DNA from: Rhexocercosporidium sp. MPI-PUGE-AT-0058
Taxonomy: Eukaryota; Ascomycota; Leotiomycetes; Helotiales
Direction: 5' to 3'
NCBI GenBank assembly: GCA_020746875.1
Contig: JAGTJL010000018.1
Location: 682,001-746,000, forward strand
Length of the DNA: 64,000 nt
A program made the translations under genes and the position numbers. The notes below the pieces were generated by a model, which did not search any database, was not told the DNA's origin, and worked only from the letters and a program-made list of their open reading frames with translations. Below, piece by piece: positions 10,531 through 22,620 of the stretch (positions within the stretch are counted from its first letter, which is position 1; every line of letters begins with the position of its first letter).

Positions 10531-11330
10531 TTTAAGCCCCGAAAGGCGCCGGAAGTAAAACGAAAGAAGCCCGAAGGCATAAACCGTAATATAATAAAAG
10601 CCCGAAGGCGCTATTTACAGCTCGAAGCTGCTCTCGCTAAGAGAGAGGAAGCGGCGGGCCCGAAGGTCCTCCTTCATATCCTCGTCCTTATCCTTATTCT
10701 TATCCTTTTCCTCCTTAACCTCGCCTTCGAAGGCTTATCGAAGTCAGTACAGAGGAAATATAAAGGCATATTAATACTTATAAGAATACGACGTAATAAC
10801 TCTCGAAGGAAAGCGTTAATCTTATTCTGCGCAGCGAGAAGCTAGCAAAAAAGAATATCAGTAATAATAGCAGCAGTAAGAATAATAATAATAGCGGCGG
10901 TAAAACAAGAAGTAGCGGAAGTAAAACGAAAGAAAGATAAGGCGTTACCGCCAGTAAACCGGGCGATTTAAGCAGATCGGTCTACCGCGGCTACTACGGC
11001 AACAGCCAGGTCCCGAACCTCGTCGGCCGAAGCAAAACCAGAGGCGAAATCATCTTAAGCCGTAAATAGCTCTAAGGCAAGGTCGTATGCCTCCTTAAGG
11101 AGCTATCGAAGTCAATACGAATACTCTAATATTTATTAAAAATAAAAGGATATCGGAATACTTACGGCAATATACCGGAACTTTTAATCGCGGCAGCGAT
11201 TATACTTAATATTATTAGCCTTCGAAAAGGCATAAACGTAGTTTACTACGCTACTAGCGAAGTAACGGGCGCAGCGGCAGCAAATCGAAGCTATAACGAA
11301 GGCAAGTCGAATATATAATCTAATATAATA
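10531..11330 (+). pseudogene. Extra sense-strand ORF of A' downstream of pol
   Basis: Between the chromodomain and the 3' LTR, the same strand as pol holds about 800 bp with visibly higher GC and fewer stops. One frame reads ARRRYLQLEAALAKREEAAG near 10600-10660 (a helix-prone, coiled-coil-like stretch). It later gives Ala/Ser/Thr/Arg-rich text (STAATTATARSRTSSAEA near 10980-11030) and ends with RAQRQQIEAI near 11275. No known domain is recognised. It could be an accessory protein or a captured host fragment. Local short repeats (gaaggcg, agcggcggtaa) leave low-complexity DNA possible. Confidence 0.45.
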
Positions 11331-11672
11331 TAATATAATATAATAAAAGAAAGACGGAAGAACAGCGAAACTAAATTAAAAAGGAAAATAATAATATTAA
11401 TTAAAAATTAGATTTATTTAAAAGCTAAAATATAAATAATTTATAACAGAACTCGCTATACCGCCTAATTACGCAAACTATTATTAATCTAGACCCGTTT
11501 ATATTCCGATTTAAGTCCGCAATATTATTATTTACTTTACGAGTAAACTACTCTTATTCCAAGGAATCGAGTCCGACTTAAGTTCGTATATATTTCGATT
11601 TACGTCTGTTATATTATAATCACCGTTATATTACCTCGTATCTTAAGAACAAGATTCTAAGAGAAAAGATAA

Positions 11673-11874
11673 TATCAAGAGTAAAATCTAATATAAGGAA
11701 AGTCGGGGGTTATACGAAAAGTTTGCAAGCTTAGCACGGATCACGTATTAATATCTTTATTTATTTACTTCGGAAGGAAGTAAAGAGGATTTAGAAAGCT
11801 AGAAATCAATCTGAATTACAACTAATATACCCTGAACGTTTCGAATAGTAATTCCCTATCATTTGAACCTTACA
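11673..11874 (+). repeat. 3' LTR of element A'
   Basis: A 202-bp LTR matching 5147-5348, ending ttaca directly before the right target-site duplication gttat (11875-11879). Confidence 0.93.
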
Positions 11875-11879
11875 GTTAT

Positions 11880-14800
11880 ACAATTATTTAAGCTTATTCT
11901 TTTATAATATAGCTTCATGCGCGGTTTTTTAACTCGCAATCGGTATATTATATGCCGTCGGGTTATATTCGTAATTCGTATAAAACGGCAATACTTTAAT
12001 AATCTCTTAATCCGCGTTATTATATATAAATTAAGCGGTTAAAAGTAATTAAACTTAGTTATTTTATTTATAATTCACGTAATATCGAAGATAAGTTTTT
12101 ATTATTTAATTAATTCGTTTTATTTAGCCGTCGGTTTAAAGGTAGAATACCGTTAATATTTTCTACTTTATTTTTAAAAGCGATATTAGTATTTTCTAGA
12201 ACTTCGAAGTAAAGAGCTTATTTTTATTTAAAATAACCTCGTTTAATATTCCGTGATTCGCGAAGATTGTTCGGAGGAATACTTGCGCTATCGTTAGCGC
12301 GTCTTATATACTTAATACTGGTATTATATACGCGTACTTTATTATTTTATCCGTTATTACGCAGATCGAATCGTAAATAATCCCGATGATTGGATTTTCC
12401 GAGGGAAATAATTCGATTATAAAGTTTAAGGCGATTGATTTTTATAAGCGTAGCGGTATTGCTAATAACTTTATAAGCTTATACGGCGTATAATAATTTA
12501 CTTTATTACGTATATATATATCGTAAGATAAAACTACGTCCTTAATTACTTTCTTTATTCCTAAGAAATAATATTCCTTAAAGAGCTTCGATAATATCTT
12601 AATTATCTCTTAATATTTATAAGCTAATAGCTTATATTATTTTTTAACGAAGTTTATCTTATTTTTAATAAAGATATAAACTCGTTTTTAATATAAAAGA
12701 GTTTTAATATCCGTAAAAGAGAATCTTTCGCTTAATTGCTTTTTCTATTCGGTTATTATTAAATCGTTAACGTAGTTTTTTCGGATTTTCTTGGGGACTT
12801 AGCTTATTATTATTAATTACTTATAATTAATTATTAGCGAGTTATTTTTTTTTTAAATACGATATACGACTCGTATATTTTATTTACGAGATATTCTGGT
12901 TTCTTATTAAAAGCGTCGGTTTTAGCGTTTTCCGTTTTCTTAATATATGAAAATCGAAGTTTAATTATAAAGAGTATTTCGTATTATTGAACTTATCGTC
13001 GGTTTAATTCTTTAGTAATCGTAAAATAAATAAGATTTTTATAATTTATTAAGATTCGTATCTCGTAAAGTAATCCTTCGAAGTAGACCTTTTATTTGTG
13101 TATTACGTCTACGGCTCTTAATAGCTTTTTATTATAAATATTATAATTAAGCTTTATTAATAAGAGTTTCCGCGAATAATATACGATTAGTTATTATCTG
13201 CCGTCTTCGCCCGGTTAACTTAATACGGCTTTAATAATATAATCGGAAGCGTCTGTCTTTATCGTAATCTCCTTATCTAAATCGAAGGATATAAGGATTA
13301 ATTCTTTAATAAAAGCTTCTTTAAAGTCTTAAAAGGCCGTCTTTATTTTATTATTTCAGTCGAAGCTTTTATTCTTATATATTAATTCCGTAAGTAATAC
13401 GGCGATCTTTAAATAATTTCGAACGAATCGCCGGTAAAAATTAATAAATTTTAAGAAGAATTATATTTCTTTAATATTTATAAGTCTAATTTATTTAACG
13501 ACTGTTTTAATTTTTTAGAAGTCTATAACTAGTCTTATAAAAATTATTACGTAATTTAAGAAAATAATTTCTTTTTTATAAAAATAGCACTTCTCGGGTT
13601 TTAAGAGCATCGAGAAAGCTTCTAGCTTCTTTAATATTATTATAACGTTTCTTACGTATTATTCCTTTATCTTAAAATAAATTAAAATATTATTTAAATA
13701 ATATATATATATTACGTCTAAGTATTATTATAAAATATTATTAATTAAACGCTGAAATATAATAAGCGCGTTAATTAGTCCGAAAAGTATAATTATATAT
13801 TCGTAATAACTAAAACGTATATAAAATATTATTTTTTCTTTTTCTTCTTTTGCTATTCTTATAAAATTATACGCGCTTCGCAAGTTTAATTAAATAAAGA
13901 TTTTAACGCCGCTAAGCCTGTCGCGTAGCTTTTTAATTAAAAATAATACGTAACGATTCTTTTTTATAACTTTATTTAATTGACGATAGTTAATATATAT
14001 TTTTCGTCCGCCGTCCTTCTTCGGTACGAAAAGGACGTTATTCTTTTATAAGGATTTAAACTTTCGGATAAATCTTTTTATTAAATTTTCATTAATATAT
14101 TTCTTAATTAATATTAAGTTTATAATTGAATATTCTTATAATAATTAGAATATTAGCTTTATACTTTTAATTAACTCGATCCGATAATCGTAGTCTTAAT
14201 ACTTAAGTAAGGCGCTATTGCTTAATTCTTTTTTAAATAATATTTTAAATTATTTATATTCTGACGGTATATTATTAGAAATTATTATTTTATTCCTTAG
14301 CTTTTTCTTAAAATTTACGCTTAATTTTCTTAAGCTTTTTATTAATTTCTTATCTTAAAAACAGCTTTTATAATTACTAAATTTTAGCTTCTGCGTCTTC
14401 TAGTCGATTTTTAAATTATAAAATTATATTTATAATAACCTCAGGATAATATTATATTTCCCGATCTTAGTTATATTAAACTGGATATATTCGGAGTATC
14501 TGCCGATTCTTATATATAATAGCTTTATTTATATATCGATCAGGCCGTTCGCGGCAAGTCTTTTATCGACGAGTATTAATTAATACTTATTTTTCTTGAC
14601 TTCGGTAAGTAAGAGATGCTAGATCGTAATAATAAAAGATATAAAATTCTCTTACGCTTCGGAATTTATTATAATCCGTAATTTCACTTTTTAAATATCG
14701 ACGTCGAGGGTTAGATAATTACTTTCTTTTATAATTGCGAGTATACGCAAGTCTATTCCTTCGACGTAAATTTCTTCGGTTAATATATTTTCTTATTACT

Positions 14801-16640
14801 AATTCTCTAGATCCTCGTATAAGATGCGGTATAATTAATACGTACTTAGGAATACGAAGGGTCTCGAGGACCTCTCGTAATATATTTCTAAGTTATCTCG
14901 GGAGTTAACTTATATCCGGTTTTATAATATCTCTGCGATAATCTCTTAAACGTTTCTTACGTTCATTCGCGTCGCCGTTTATCCGAACGGTATCTCGTCG
15001 ATTAAGATTAATTAAATATACGTCCGAAAAACGCTATTTTCGACGTCCGCCGTCTTTTAAATAATGCGCAAATTGCTTCGGAAGATTACCTCGTACTCTT
15101 CGCTTTACTGCGGCTCTCCGCGTGAGATTATTCTTAATTCGATATAAATGATTTCTATATTAATATTCGTTTAATACTTAATATTAAGAGCCTCACGAGT
15201 AAGATATTCCTCTTATTAAGTGATTCGCCAGACCTTATACTCTTAAGGTCTGGAGAACGCTAGTCTTAATAATATAATATTACCTTAATATTACGAATCC
15301 TCGCTCCTCTCGATACTAATTATATCTTCTAGGCTTTATACTTTATATATAATCTCGGATACTCGCTATTAAATATATTACTTGTCTTATTAAGTTTAAT
15401 CGCTAAACTCGGGTCTTATTATATATTAGCGGATATAATTATTATCCGTTTCGCTTTACTCGCTGCTTTCTTTATCGCCGTCACCCTCGATCTGACTGTC
15501 GATATGATTAGCGTTAAGCTCGTTTAACGTTATATAACGGTAAGTAGCGCTGATTTGAACTTCTTTTAATAAAAGAAGAAAAAATATATTAATAATATCG
15601 TACTCTTTTCGTCTTATAAAATTAACTTACTTTTTCTTAATGTTTTTCTTGCGATAAGAACTTATTATATGCCCCAGAAAGCTATATTTATAATATAACT
15701 TCTTTTCGCGTCGCTTATTTATAACTTCCTTCGATAATCCTTCTTATTATATTTTGCTTTTTCTTTTTTTATAAATAGCGTCGTACTTTATAAAGTCTGA
15801 TTATCGGTTATCCTTAAAATTGCTTTATTATTAGCGCTTCTTATTCTGTCGGTAGCTAGATTATCTCTGGCCTTCTTTTACGTACGTCTATTATTCGCGT
15901 TTAAACTCGTATAAGCGGTTGTCGATCCGAACGGTTTATTCGATGAGAATAAGAATATCTCTTACTTATAAATTAATCTTAATAAGTTCTAGCCGGATAT
16001 AATCCTTAAGCTTTCGTCAGTAATAGCTGATAAGTAATTAAGAGTTTTAGCTAATTTTATTAGCGTGCTTCTAGAATTCCGTAGCGTAAGTTATTATATT
16101 ATTAACTTGCTTTAAGCTATATAAATAAGTTTCTGTTATTTTAATTTTATTAATATCGCCAAATATTCGCCGAATTTCCTTCTTAAATCTTCCTTAAGTT
16201 TTAAATATAATTTATATAATAAGCATAACTTTATAAGTATTTTTATTTTCGAAGTAGTTTTTAAAGAACGGCTCGATCTATTATATAGCTTTGCCCCTGA
16301 AGTACGATACTGTCTAGAAGGCGTAGCTTTCGTTAATAAGGAACTTATTATTATTAAAGTATTAATAAAGTTTTATTTAAAAGATAAAAGTCTTTAAGTC
16401 CTTTCGGTTTCCTTAAAAGATATCGAAAAGCTTAACTTTTAAGATTTCCTTAAGTTTATACGTTAAATAATCTTAAGTATTAAGCATTTCTTTATCTTCG
16501 CTTTCTTTACGGTCTTTTCTTTTAAAAGTAAGTGCGAATAATATAAGTATGCCAATAGTATTGCCTCGTAAGCTAAGTACTTAGCTTTTAGTTAAAGGAG
16601 TTAATATAATATACGTAAGTCGGTACTTTTAATAAGAAAA
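11880..16640 (-). pseudogene. Element A gag-pol, 5' part: gag, protease, RT, RNase H, integrase core
   Basis: Read on the minus strand from the right. Gag ends with a zinc knuckle near 15640-15720 (KLYYKYSFLGHIISSYRKK; Cys positions largely changed to Tyr or Ser). RT near 14090-13560 carries VPKKDGGRKIYINYRQLNK, the catalytic box YLNN at 13689-13700 (both Asp now Asn) and LLKPEKCYFYKKEIIFL. Integrase core near 12440-11900 carries ENPIIGIIYDSICVIT, then VFLRTIFANHGIPNE followed by LNKNKLFTSKF, where an expected acidic residue reads Asn. The frame resumes at 5146 beyond A'. Stops are numerous, so the gene is dead. Confidence 0.9.
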
Positions 16641-16649
16641 TATTTAAAG

Positions 16650-17044
16650 TATTACGGTTCGTATATTTACTCGGTATAAATACGGTAAGTTATATTAATC
16701 TTAATAATCGAGAAGTAAGTATATTACGTATGATAGAATAAATAATAATTAATATAATTAAGATATTATTTTTAATTAAGCACGAAGCTCTTATTTAATA
16801 ATAAACGTATTAACTTTATATAAAACCTTTATTCTTTATAAATCCCCTTAAATCTTAAGATCTTAAGATTCTTCGAGATCCTAGGATTTATTACGTGACT
16901 TATTATTTATTGCGATTTAAATTCTTATCACGTGATCCCATAGCCTCGTAATCTTATCTTAGTCCTGGCCCCTATAGTCCGTTTAGGCTGTCAAGCCCCA
17001 GGGTCGAGACATACGTAATACTCTTCCTGGGTATATCCGTAATA
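16650..17044 (-). repeat. 5' LTR of element A
   Basis: A 395-bp LTR pairing with 3611-4006. Its right half keeps more C and G (cctggcccctatagtccg) than the partner copy, so RIP damage is uneven between the two LTRs. The duplication atatc follows at 17045-17049. Confidence 0.92.
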
Positions 17045-17363
17045 ATATCATTCGTTAAGTTATACTTAATATAAGCTTTCTTTATATCGAGCTGATTTTA
17101 TAATAATTATTTATAAAGGAATTCGAGAGTAAAATATTTATTATCTTTTTAGATAAGTTAATAAAATAATTATAAATAATATAACGCTTGCTTTATAAAG
17201 ACGGCAATTACGTATAATTAGCGACTTTTATTTTATAATAAAAATATAAAAATATTAAGTATTTTTTAGAATTTATAATTACGTAAGAAAAAAAGTATAA
17301 AAGGAAGTAAGTTATATATAAAAGTAGGTTTTATAGAAGCTCGTCTAATCTCGGCAGCTACCT
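17045..17363. repeat. AT-rich relic right of A, including a 182-bp repeat shared with 55022-55204
   Basis: This is the right part of the target into which A inserted. From about 17182 to 17363 it matches 55022-55204: both contain ggcaattacgta, a central aatattaagta segment and the end ctcggcagctacct. Differences are mainly transitions. The shared unit adjoins different sequences in the two places. It is probably a fragment of a dispersed element whose type is not recognisable by eye. The AT-rich composition ends near 17350. Confidence 0.65.
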
Positions 17364-17616
17364 GACTTGGTCAAGCTGGCAAACGGGAATTCAAGGCAGG
17401 TGCTCGCAAATTGCATCAGTAATCTCAATCAGTGAGGAAAGAGCTTTACCGCATGATTTTGAAGGATGGCGGTAGGGAAAGAAGGTGCAAGACTTGAAGT
17501 TTTGACCAGGGCAGAGCTGCAGTGCTGCATTGCTCTGGTAGTATTGCCTGCACACTATTGCGAGTAGTCGGCCTTTAATAGCACTTCAGTGCTTCTTTGT
17601 AGCCCCATCGACCCTA
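17364..17616. other. 3' flank of the split peptidase gene
   Basis: Ordinary-composition sequence without a visible frame, lying downstream of the peptidase stop codon on the minus strand. It probably contains the former 3' untranslated region. Confidence 0.5.
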
Positions 17617-18863
17617 TTATACGCCAATAGCTTTTGCAAAAGCGTCCCCATTGGGCATTCTGCCGAGGTACTCCTCTAAGAACTCCATCTCAGGTCGACT
17701 TCCTCCTCTGCCAAGCACCAACTTCCTGTATCTTCGTCCTTCTTCTCCATTCATTGGATCCTTCGCGAATCGTGTTTGGTATAAGTCGCTAGAATAAACG
17801 GATGCGCTTTAGAGAGTTCGCTATTAAGATTCTATATAAAGTAAACAAATAAGAACTTATATGACGTATATGTAATACCTAGCATCGTACCTTCCAAACA
17901 TATGCGAGAATCTGCTGTGTCTAAATCCTTATTTATACCTTACACCTTCAATTTCTGGGCCGAAAAGACTAGTGGTCTCATGGCGGATGCAATTATAAGT
18001 TACCCTTGAGTTCAAAGCCTTAGCTTCTTCGCTTGACACGGAATATATAGCTATGTCGAACTTCACGAATGAGATTTGTTTTTATATTAATAAAGTCAGC
18101 GTTACTTTATGATTCGCCCTTAGCTTTTGTAAGAGCTCTAATAGTGCTTTTACAGGCGGCTCAGGCACCAAAGGGTTCTCGGCCCTCTAAGACGCCATGT
18201 ATTCTGACGACAAGTGTAAGTAAATGCGTCGACAAGTTTTAAAGAATAATAAGGTCTTAGCAGAAATTCTCGAGTATTCGACTTGGGATTTCGACGAAGT
18301 CTCCGGATATCTTAGTGCCGTATGTTTCGGCATATCTAGTCTTGCTTACCAGATAATGAATACTATGTCCTAGTTCATGATATATTATTATAATACTTCG
18401 GTGTCTAATAAGTATTAGTTTAGTAGCTATTAGTCTTTAAATAGACATAACAAGAAGTGCACTAAGGTATTATCTCCTTCCGTCAGTCGTGTCGAAACCC
18501 TGCTACTTATTAATTAATTTCAAAATTAAGAAGAAGTAATACTTATAAGTTAAAAAGTAATACAGCAAGCATAATCTTTCCTTCCTTGTCTCTTTAATAT
18601 ATTAAGATATAAATACCCTAAGAAGCCACTTCTAAGGGCTTCTTCGTCCTAGATAATATAAACTACTATATCTTCGTGCCAAGTCATAGCAGCTATATCT
18701 TGACCTTGTTTCTTTATAAGAATTCTTCTCGAATCTTCAGAAAGCTTAATAAACATTACTTTAAAGAAAGTTTTAAAAATTCTCTAACAGACCTCAAACA
18801 ATCGCGTTTAGATTAAAGAACTCGGCGATTTTGTTTTAATTAAGATTATTCTCTTACTCTTTA
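17617..18863 (-). pseudogene. M3-family metallopeptidase (MepB/thimet-type), 3' half, split by element B
   Basis: The minus strand encodes the C-terminal half of an M3 zinc metallopeptidase. The zinc-binding HELGH is intact at 18365-18379, in the context HELGHSIHYLV. The third ligand Glu lies 29 residues after the first His (GDFVEIPSRILENFC), the spacing expected for the family. Upstream are FHED-like and GFLGYLYL segments (about 18700-18600). The C-terminus is clean: FAKDPMNGEEGRRYRKLVLG, then PEMEFLEEYLGRMPNG and stop at 17617-17619. A frame change near 17780-17900 may be an intron or an indel. Stops are dense in 18421-18863 next to element B and nearly absent at 17617-17780. M3 peptidases degrade oligopeptides in cytosol or mitochondria. 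The 5' half is at 42169-43278, so the gene can no longer make the enzyme. Confidence 0.92.
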
Positions 18864-19216
18864 TATTACGACCTCCGATGCGCCTCGTATTACCGACACA
18901 GCTATTAAGGCTGCTTTGGTCACGTGGAGGCTGCTTTGCTTAAGGCTGCTTTAGTCACGTAGAGGCTGCTTTACTTAAGGCTGCTTTAGTTACGTGAAGG
19001 CTGCTTTACTCGTAGCATTGCCTTAGCCTAGTAATTATAGCGCTAGACCTAATCGGGAAAGGCTAGAGAGACCCTTTATGTATTTATATTAAAGCTCTTT
19101 CTTATAAAAAGCTTTCCTTTTCTCTTTATTTTTTCTTCTCGATTTTAAGCGTAATATTAAGTTTAAATATAAAGCTAAAGTTAACTCGCCGTATTAACCT
19201 CTTGTAAACCGTAATA
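18864..19216 (+). repeat. 5' LTR of element B
   Basis: A 353-bp LTR starting tattacg (mutated TGTTACG) and ending ccgtaata. It pairs with 41780-42168, which is one 35-bp internal repeat unit longer and keeps the original ccgtaaca end. The 5' copy is the more RIP-mutated of the two. Confidence 0.93.
18908..19010 (+). repeat. Tandem 35-bp units inside 5' LTR of B (three copies)
   Basis: Units of the form aggctgctttagtcacgtag plus aggctgctttactta repeat three times. The 3' LTR has four copies (41824-41961). Repeats in the U3 part of an LTR often hold promoter or enhancer sites. Each unit contains a cacgt-like core, partly mutated. Confidence 0.85.
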
Positions 19217-19559
19217 TAAGAAAAGATTAAAAACCCCTTTACTGTGAAGCGTTATATTTCATTAAGTCTTATGCGTCACGTCTCCTTACCCTTATAATAA
19301 GTTAATAATAAACCTTAATACTTTAGTTTATTTAATAAATAAGTACCTCTTTATTAATAATAGATTGCCTTAAAGAAAGCTAGAAAACCCCTTATTATTA
19401 ACTTACCTTATACAACTTAACGCGCGCTATTCGAACTTCGACTTCGATTTATATTTAATTAATAAATTAATTAATAATCTTAAACACTTCTTTACTTTAT
19501 ATTATTATTACTTCCGACTTCTCTCTTCCGTCGGCGAAGCTTTAAAAAAAGAAGCGCCC

Positions 19560-20910
19560 TCTTACGGCTAAGCTTTATTAATACTTTTATCCTTTCGGTC
19601 GAGACTCTTATAAAAGAACTCAATAACTTTAAAAAACCCGATTCCGATTCGAAAGATAAACCTCAAAACTACTTCGACGCCTCGCCAGAGCCTACCGCTA
19701 TTATAAAAGGCCTTACCCTCGCTTAATAAGTAAAGTAAATTAATTAATTAAGATCTCCGTAAACTTTATTATTACTATTGTTATTAAGTAAGCCTTCGAC
19801 TAATATACTTTTAATAATTTCCGCTAAGAGACTCGCACTCCTTCCCCTTAAAGCGATTAATCGGTACGTGTTTTTATAGTAGACCTTTAGTTAATTACCG
19901 ATTATTACTTATTAAAGCTAAACAATTCGGTTTAAGTCATAAAGCCTTTTAAAGTCAAGTACTCTTGTATTTCCTTTAACGATTATAAAAACGACATCGA
20001 GTATAATACTTAAAAGATAAAGATAAAGCTATTTATAAAAGAGTATTTAAGTAACTTTAAGAGTAAAATATTATAAATTAAGGCTTACTTTTAATATATT
20101 ATTAACGAAGTAAAGATTATTATCTTTTAATATATAAACCCCGAATTTATTAGTACTTTCGAGACTGCCGCCGACGTTTTAACGGCCTTAAACCAGCGAT
20201 TCTTTAATTATAACCGAGTCTAAGTTATTAAGAAAATATATAATTAATTATTAATAAGTAATATAACTTATAATAACTTCTGAGTTAAATTTATCTTTTA
20301 TATTATTACTAATAAGATTACTTACTCTTACTAGTTTAAGAACGTATACGGAAAGGTCTCTCCGGCCTTTAAACGTATAATTTATATAAAAAAGTATAAA
20401 ATAAAGGGAAATTATATAGTCTTAGACGAATTCTTAATTGTTGCGGACCGGGAATCCCGTAATATTATATTAAAAAAGGCCGTAACGATTTATAAAACTT
20501 AAATTAACGTTACTTTTAATAGCTACGACACGCGCGGCATTCTTAAAAAGAAAGGCTGGCGTATAACTTCTTTTACGCCGGCTATAATAATATAAAGACC
20601 TTTAATATTAACTTATAAATTATCGCTAAAAGTTCGCCTGCGCTTGTTATTCTTAGCTTTATTCTTCCGCCGCCTTAAGTCTTTTATACCGCCCTCGGCT
20701 CTTAAAGACGTCTTCTTTAATACTTGCCTCTATTATAGTAAGACTGGCCACTAGGCTAGCGACTGCCTTAAGCGCTAAAGAGATTAAGCCTTTAATAAGT
20801 TAATTTCTAAGCTAGTCGTCGGCGAAAACCTAAAGATTAACGAGTTATTAAAAAACTCTTAAGCCGTAATAAAAACTCATACCTCGGCGTAAGTTATAAC
20901 TTATAAAAGG
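19560..20910 (+). pseudogene. Element B gag with zinc knuckle, RIP-broken
   Basis: Plus-strand translation gives a long gag-like text with many stops. Recognisable parts include FETAADVLTALNQRFFNYNR (about 20160-20215), a run of open frame near 20340-20600 (SPAFKRIIYIKKYK, DEFLIVADRESRNIILKKAV) and a CCHC zinc knuckle near 20720-20770. The knuckle reads CLYYSKTGHQASDC, with its second Cys position now Tyr. Gag builds the particle and binds RNA. This copy is inactive. Confidence 0.82.
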
Positions 20911-20929
20911 ACTTAATATTTAATTTCCG

Positions 20930-21963
20930 CGTTCTTATTAAAAGACGATAATTCTTAATTAATATTAAATTAAAAAGAAATGAATTCTTTATTAAAATAC
21001 TTATATATATTAATTATAAAGTAAATATTTTCAATATAATTAAAACCTCTTTTATATACCGACTCGTTAAGCAATTTAATATTTCTTTTATAATACTCTT
21101 TTAGTTAATCGTCTTAATTAATTATAATAATAAGAAAGGCAAGCCTATTAATACGGCTGTTTTATTTATTTTAACTATTAACTGCCGGCGGATTAACTTT
21201 CTTTTTTTAATAATTAACTTAAGAAATACCGACGTCTTAATTAATCGGAAGTTTTTCGAGTATTATAACTTAAAGCAATCGTATATAAAGAATTATAACC
21301 GGCTAAAATAGCCGTTAAATATACTTATATAGCCGTACTTTAATTAGCGAGTCTTTATCGATATTAACCGTTTTAATAAGTTAATTATTAAGTCTTATTA
21401 ATTCGATGTAAAACAAAAGGACGTCTTCTTAGACTTAAATGACTATCGCCGGAGGTAAGCCAAGATTGCGGCATTTAATAATTCTCTTAAGCTTAAAGTC
21501 TTTATATAACTTATAGCTAGCGTTTTGCCGACTCGATCCTCGAGCTTTATTAGAGAAGTTAAGGAGCGCTTACGTATTATAAAGGATTAATTAAACCCTT
21601 TAATATCTTATAATCCGGGATTATTACTTAAAGACAAAAGAGCTTATAAAGCCCCTCCGGCGAATAACTAGTTTAAGGCGCTTATTATAAAAATCTTCTT
21701 AATATCGGCAGCGGCAATATTTATAACGTACCTCTAACTTAAGAAGGCTAAAAAGAATAAGGCAAAAGCCTTCGTGGCATTAGTATATAAAATCGATTAA
21801 GAGTTAACTCGCCGCCGGCGAGAGGCCTTAAATTAATTAAGTGTCGAACTCGTATCGATAAATGAAGACTTAATCCTAGAGGAAGTCCTAAAGATTAAGT
21901 ACGCGTAGAATAACGAGCTAATAGGCAAAAAGCTCCTTATTAAGTATTAGGAGTATACTCCTT
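20930..21963 (+). pseudogene. Element B protease and pol N-terminal region
   Basis: Following gag, the plus strand shows an aspartic-protease-like segment (about 20980-21270) with text such as NTDVLINRKFFEYY. A linker then runs to the point where element C is inserted. The pol frame resumes at 38249. The catalytic Asp of the protease was not pinpointed with certainty. Stops are frequent. Confidence 0.6.
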
Positions 21964-22146
21964 TGTGGTGTAGAAGTGGATTAAAGCACTGTGAGCAGTT
22001 GTAGTTGAATTAAAGTGATTAATTGTTATTTAAAAGCTTTAAGAATTAGGAGAAAATAATTGTTCTCTTAAAGGCGGTCTATAGTAGCAGAACCTAATTA
22101 AGTCACGTGTAGTGCCAAGAGAGCAGCTGCCCGTGCCTATACGACA
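21964..22146 (-). repeat. 3' LTR of element C
   Basis: A 183-bp LTR matching 38061-38243. The last 60 bases (gagcagctgcccgtgcctat and surroundings) are nearly identical and little mutated in both copies. Confidence 0.93.
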
Positions 22147-22620
22147 CACCCCTTAGGCAATTAACAGTACTAAGCTATTACTATTGTAATTAACTGTATT
22201 AAGCGAGAGCAAATAATAAGAAAGAATTAGGCAAACAAATTTACTTATATACGGTAATTAAGTAAATAACCTGATTATATGAACTAACGATTTTCCTACT
22301 AAACCTAAACCTATAAATACTCGACAATATACAGATCGACTGCTCTCGATTTACTACTTAATCAATTTATTAATTAATCAATTAATCAATTAACTGCTCC
22401 CTTCGACACTATAGGTGTCTTTAAGCGCTCCGCCAGAATCGTTATAAAAGAGCGACGATTTGCTCGCCAGAGCAAGGTGAATGGCTCGATTTTCGATTTA
22501 TTAGTTTCGATTTATTAATTGGAGATCGACTGATTAAAATTAACTAATCGAAAATTAATTAATTAAAGATTACTTAATTAGAGAATAATTATTAACTTAT
22601 AATAAGTCAAAACTATTATA
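22147..22620. other. Noncoding part of element C next to its 3' LTR
   Basis: AT-rich sequence with short repeated ttaattaatcaa motifs and no recognisable frame. It lies between the 3' LTR and the antisense ORF of C. Local palindromic AT runs suggest secondary-structure potential, but no function can be assigned. Confidence 0.45.

Larger units (their letters stand above)
5147..11874 (+). mobile_element. Element A': Ty3/gypsy chromovirus, plus strand, inserted in A
   Basis: A 6,728-bp element with 202-bp LTRs (5147-5348 and 11673-11874) and perfect 5-bp duplications gttat (5142-5146 and 11875-11879). On the plus strand the order is gag (about 5850-6700), zinc knuckle, protease, RT, RNase H, integrase and chromodomain (about 10305-10460), the chromovirus order. 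Every domain is recognisable but interrupted by RIP stops. It landed inside the integrase region of element A, so it is younger than A. A further 1.2 kb with higher GC lies between the chromodomain and the 3' LTR. Confidence 0.94.
3611..17044 (-). mobile_element. Element A: Ty3/gypsy chromovirus, minus strand, split by A'
   Basis: Two LTRs of about 395 bp (3611-4006 and 16650-17044) bound the element. Identical 5-bp duplications, atatc, flank it (3606-3610 and 17045-17049). The LTR ends fit an ancestral TGTCACGG...CCGTGACA, now partly mutated. Read on the minus strand, the interior runs from a gag zinc knuckle (about 15640-15720) through RT (about 13560-14100) and integrase (about 12900 down to 11880), then across the A' insertion to the integrase C-terminus and a chromodomain (5146 down to 4640). 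Without A' and its duplicated target site the element is about 6.7 kb. It is heavily RIP-mutated and cannot encode functional protein. An antisense extra frame lies between the chromodomain and the 3' LTR. Confidence 0.93.
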
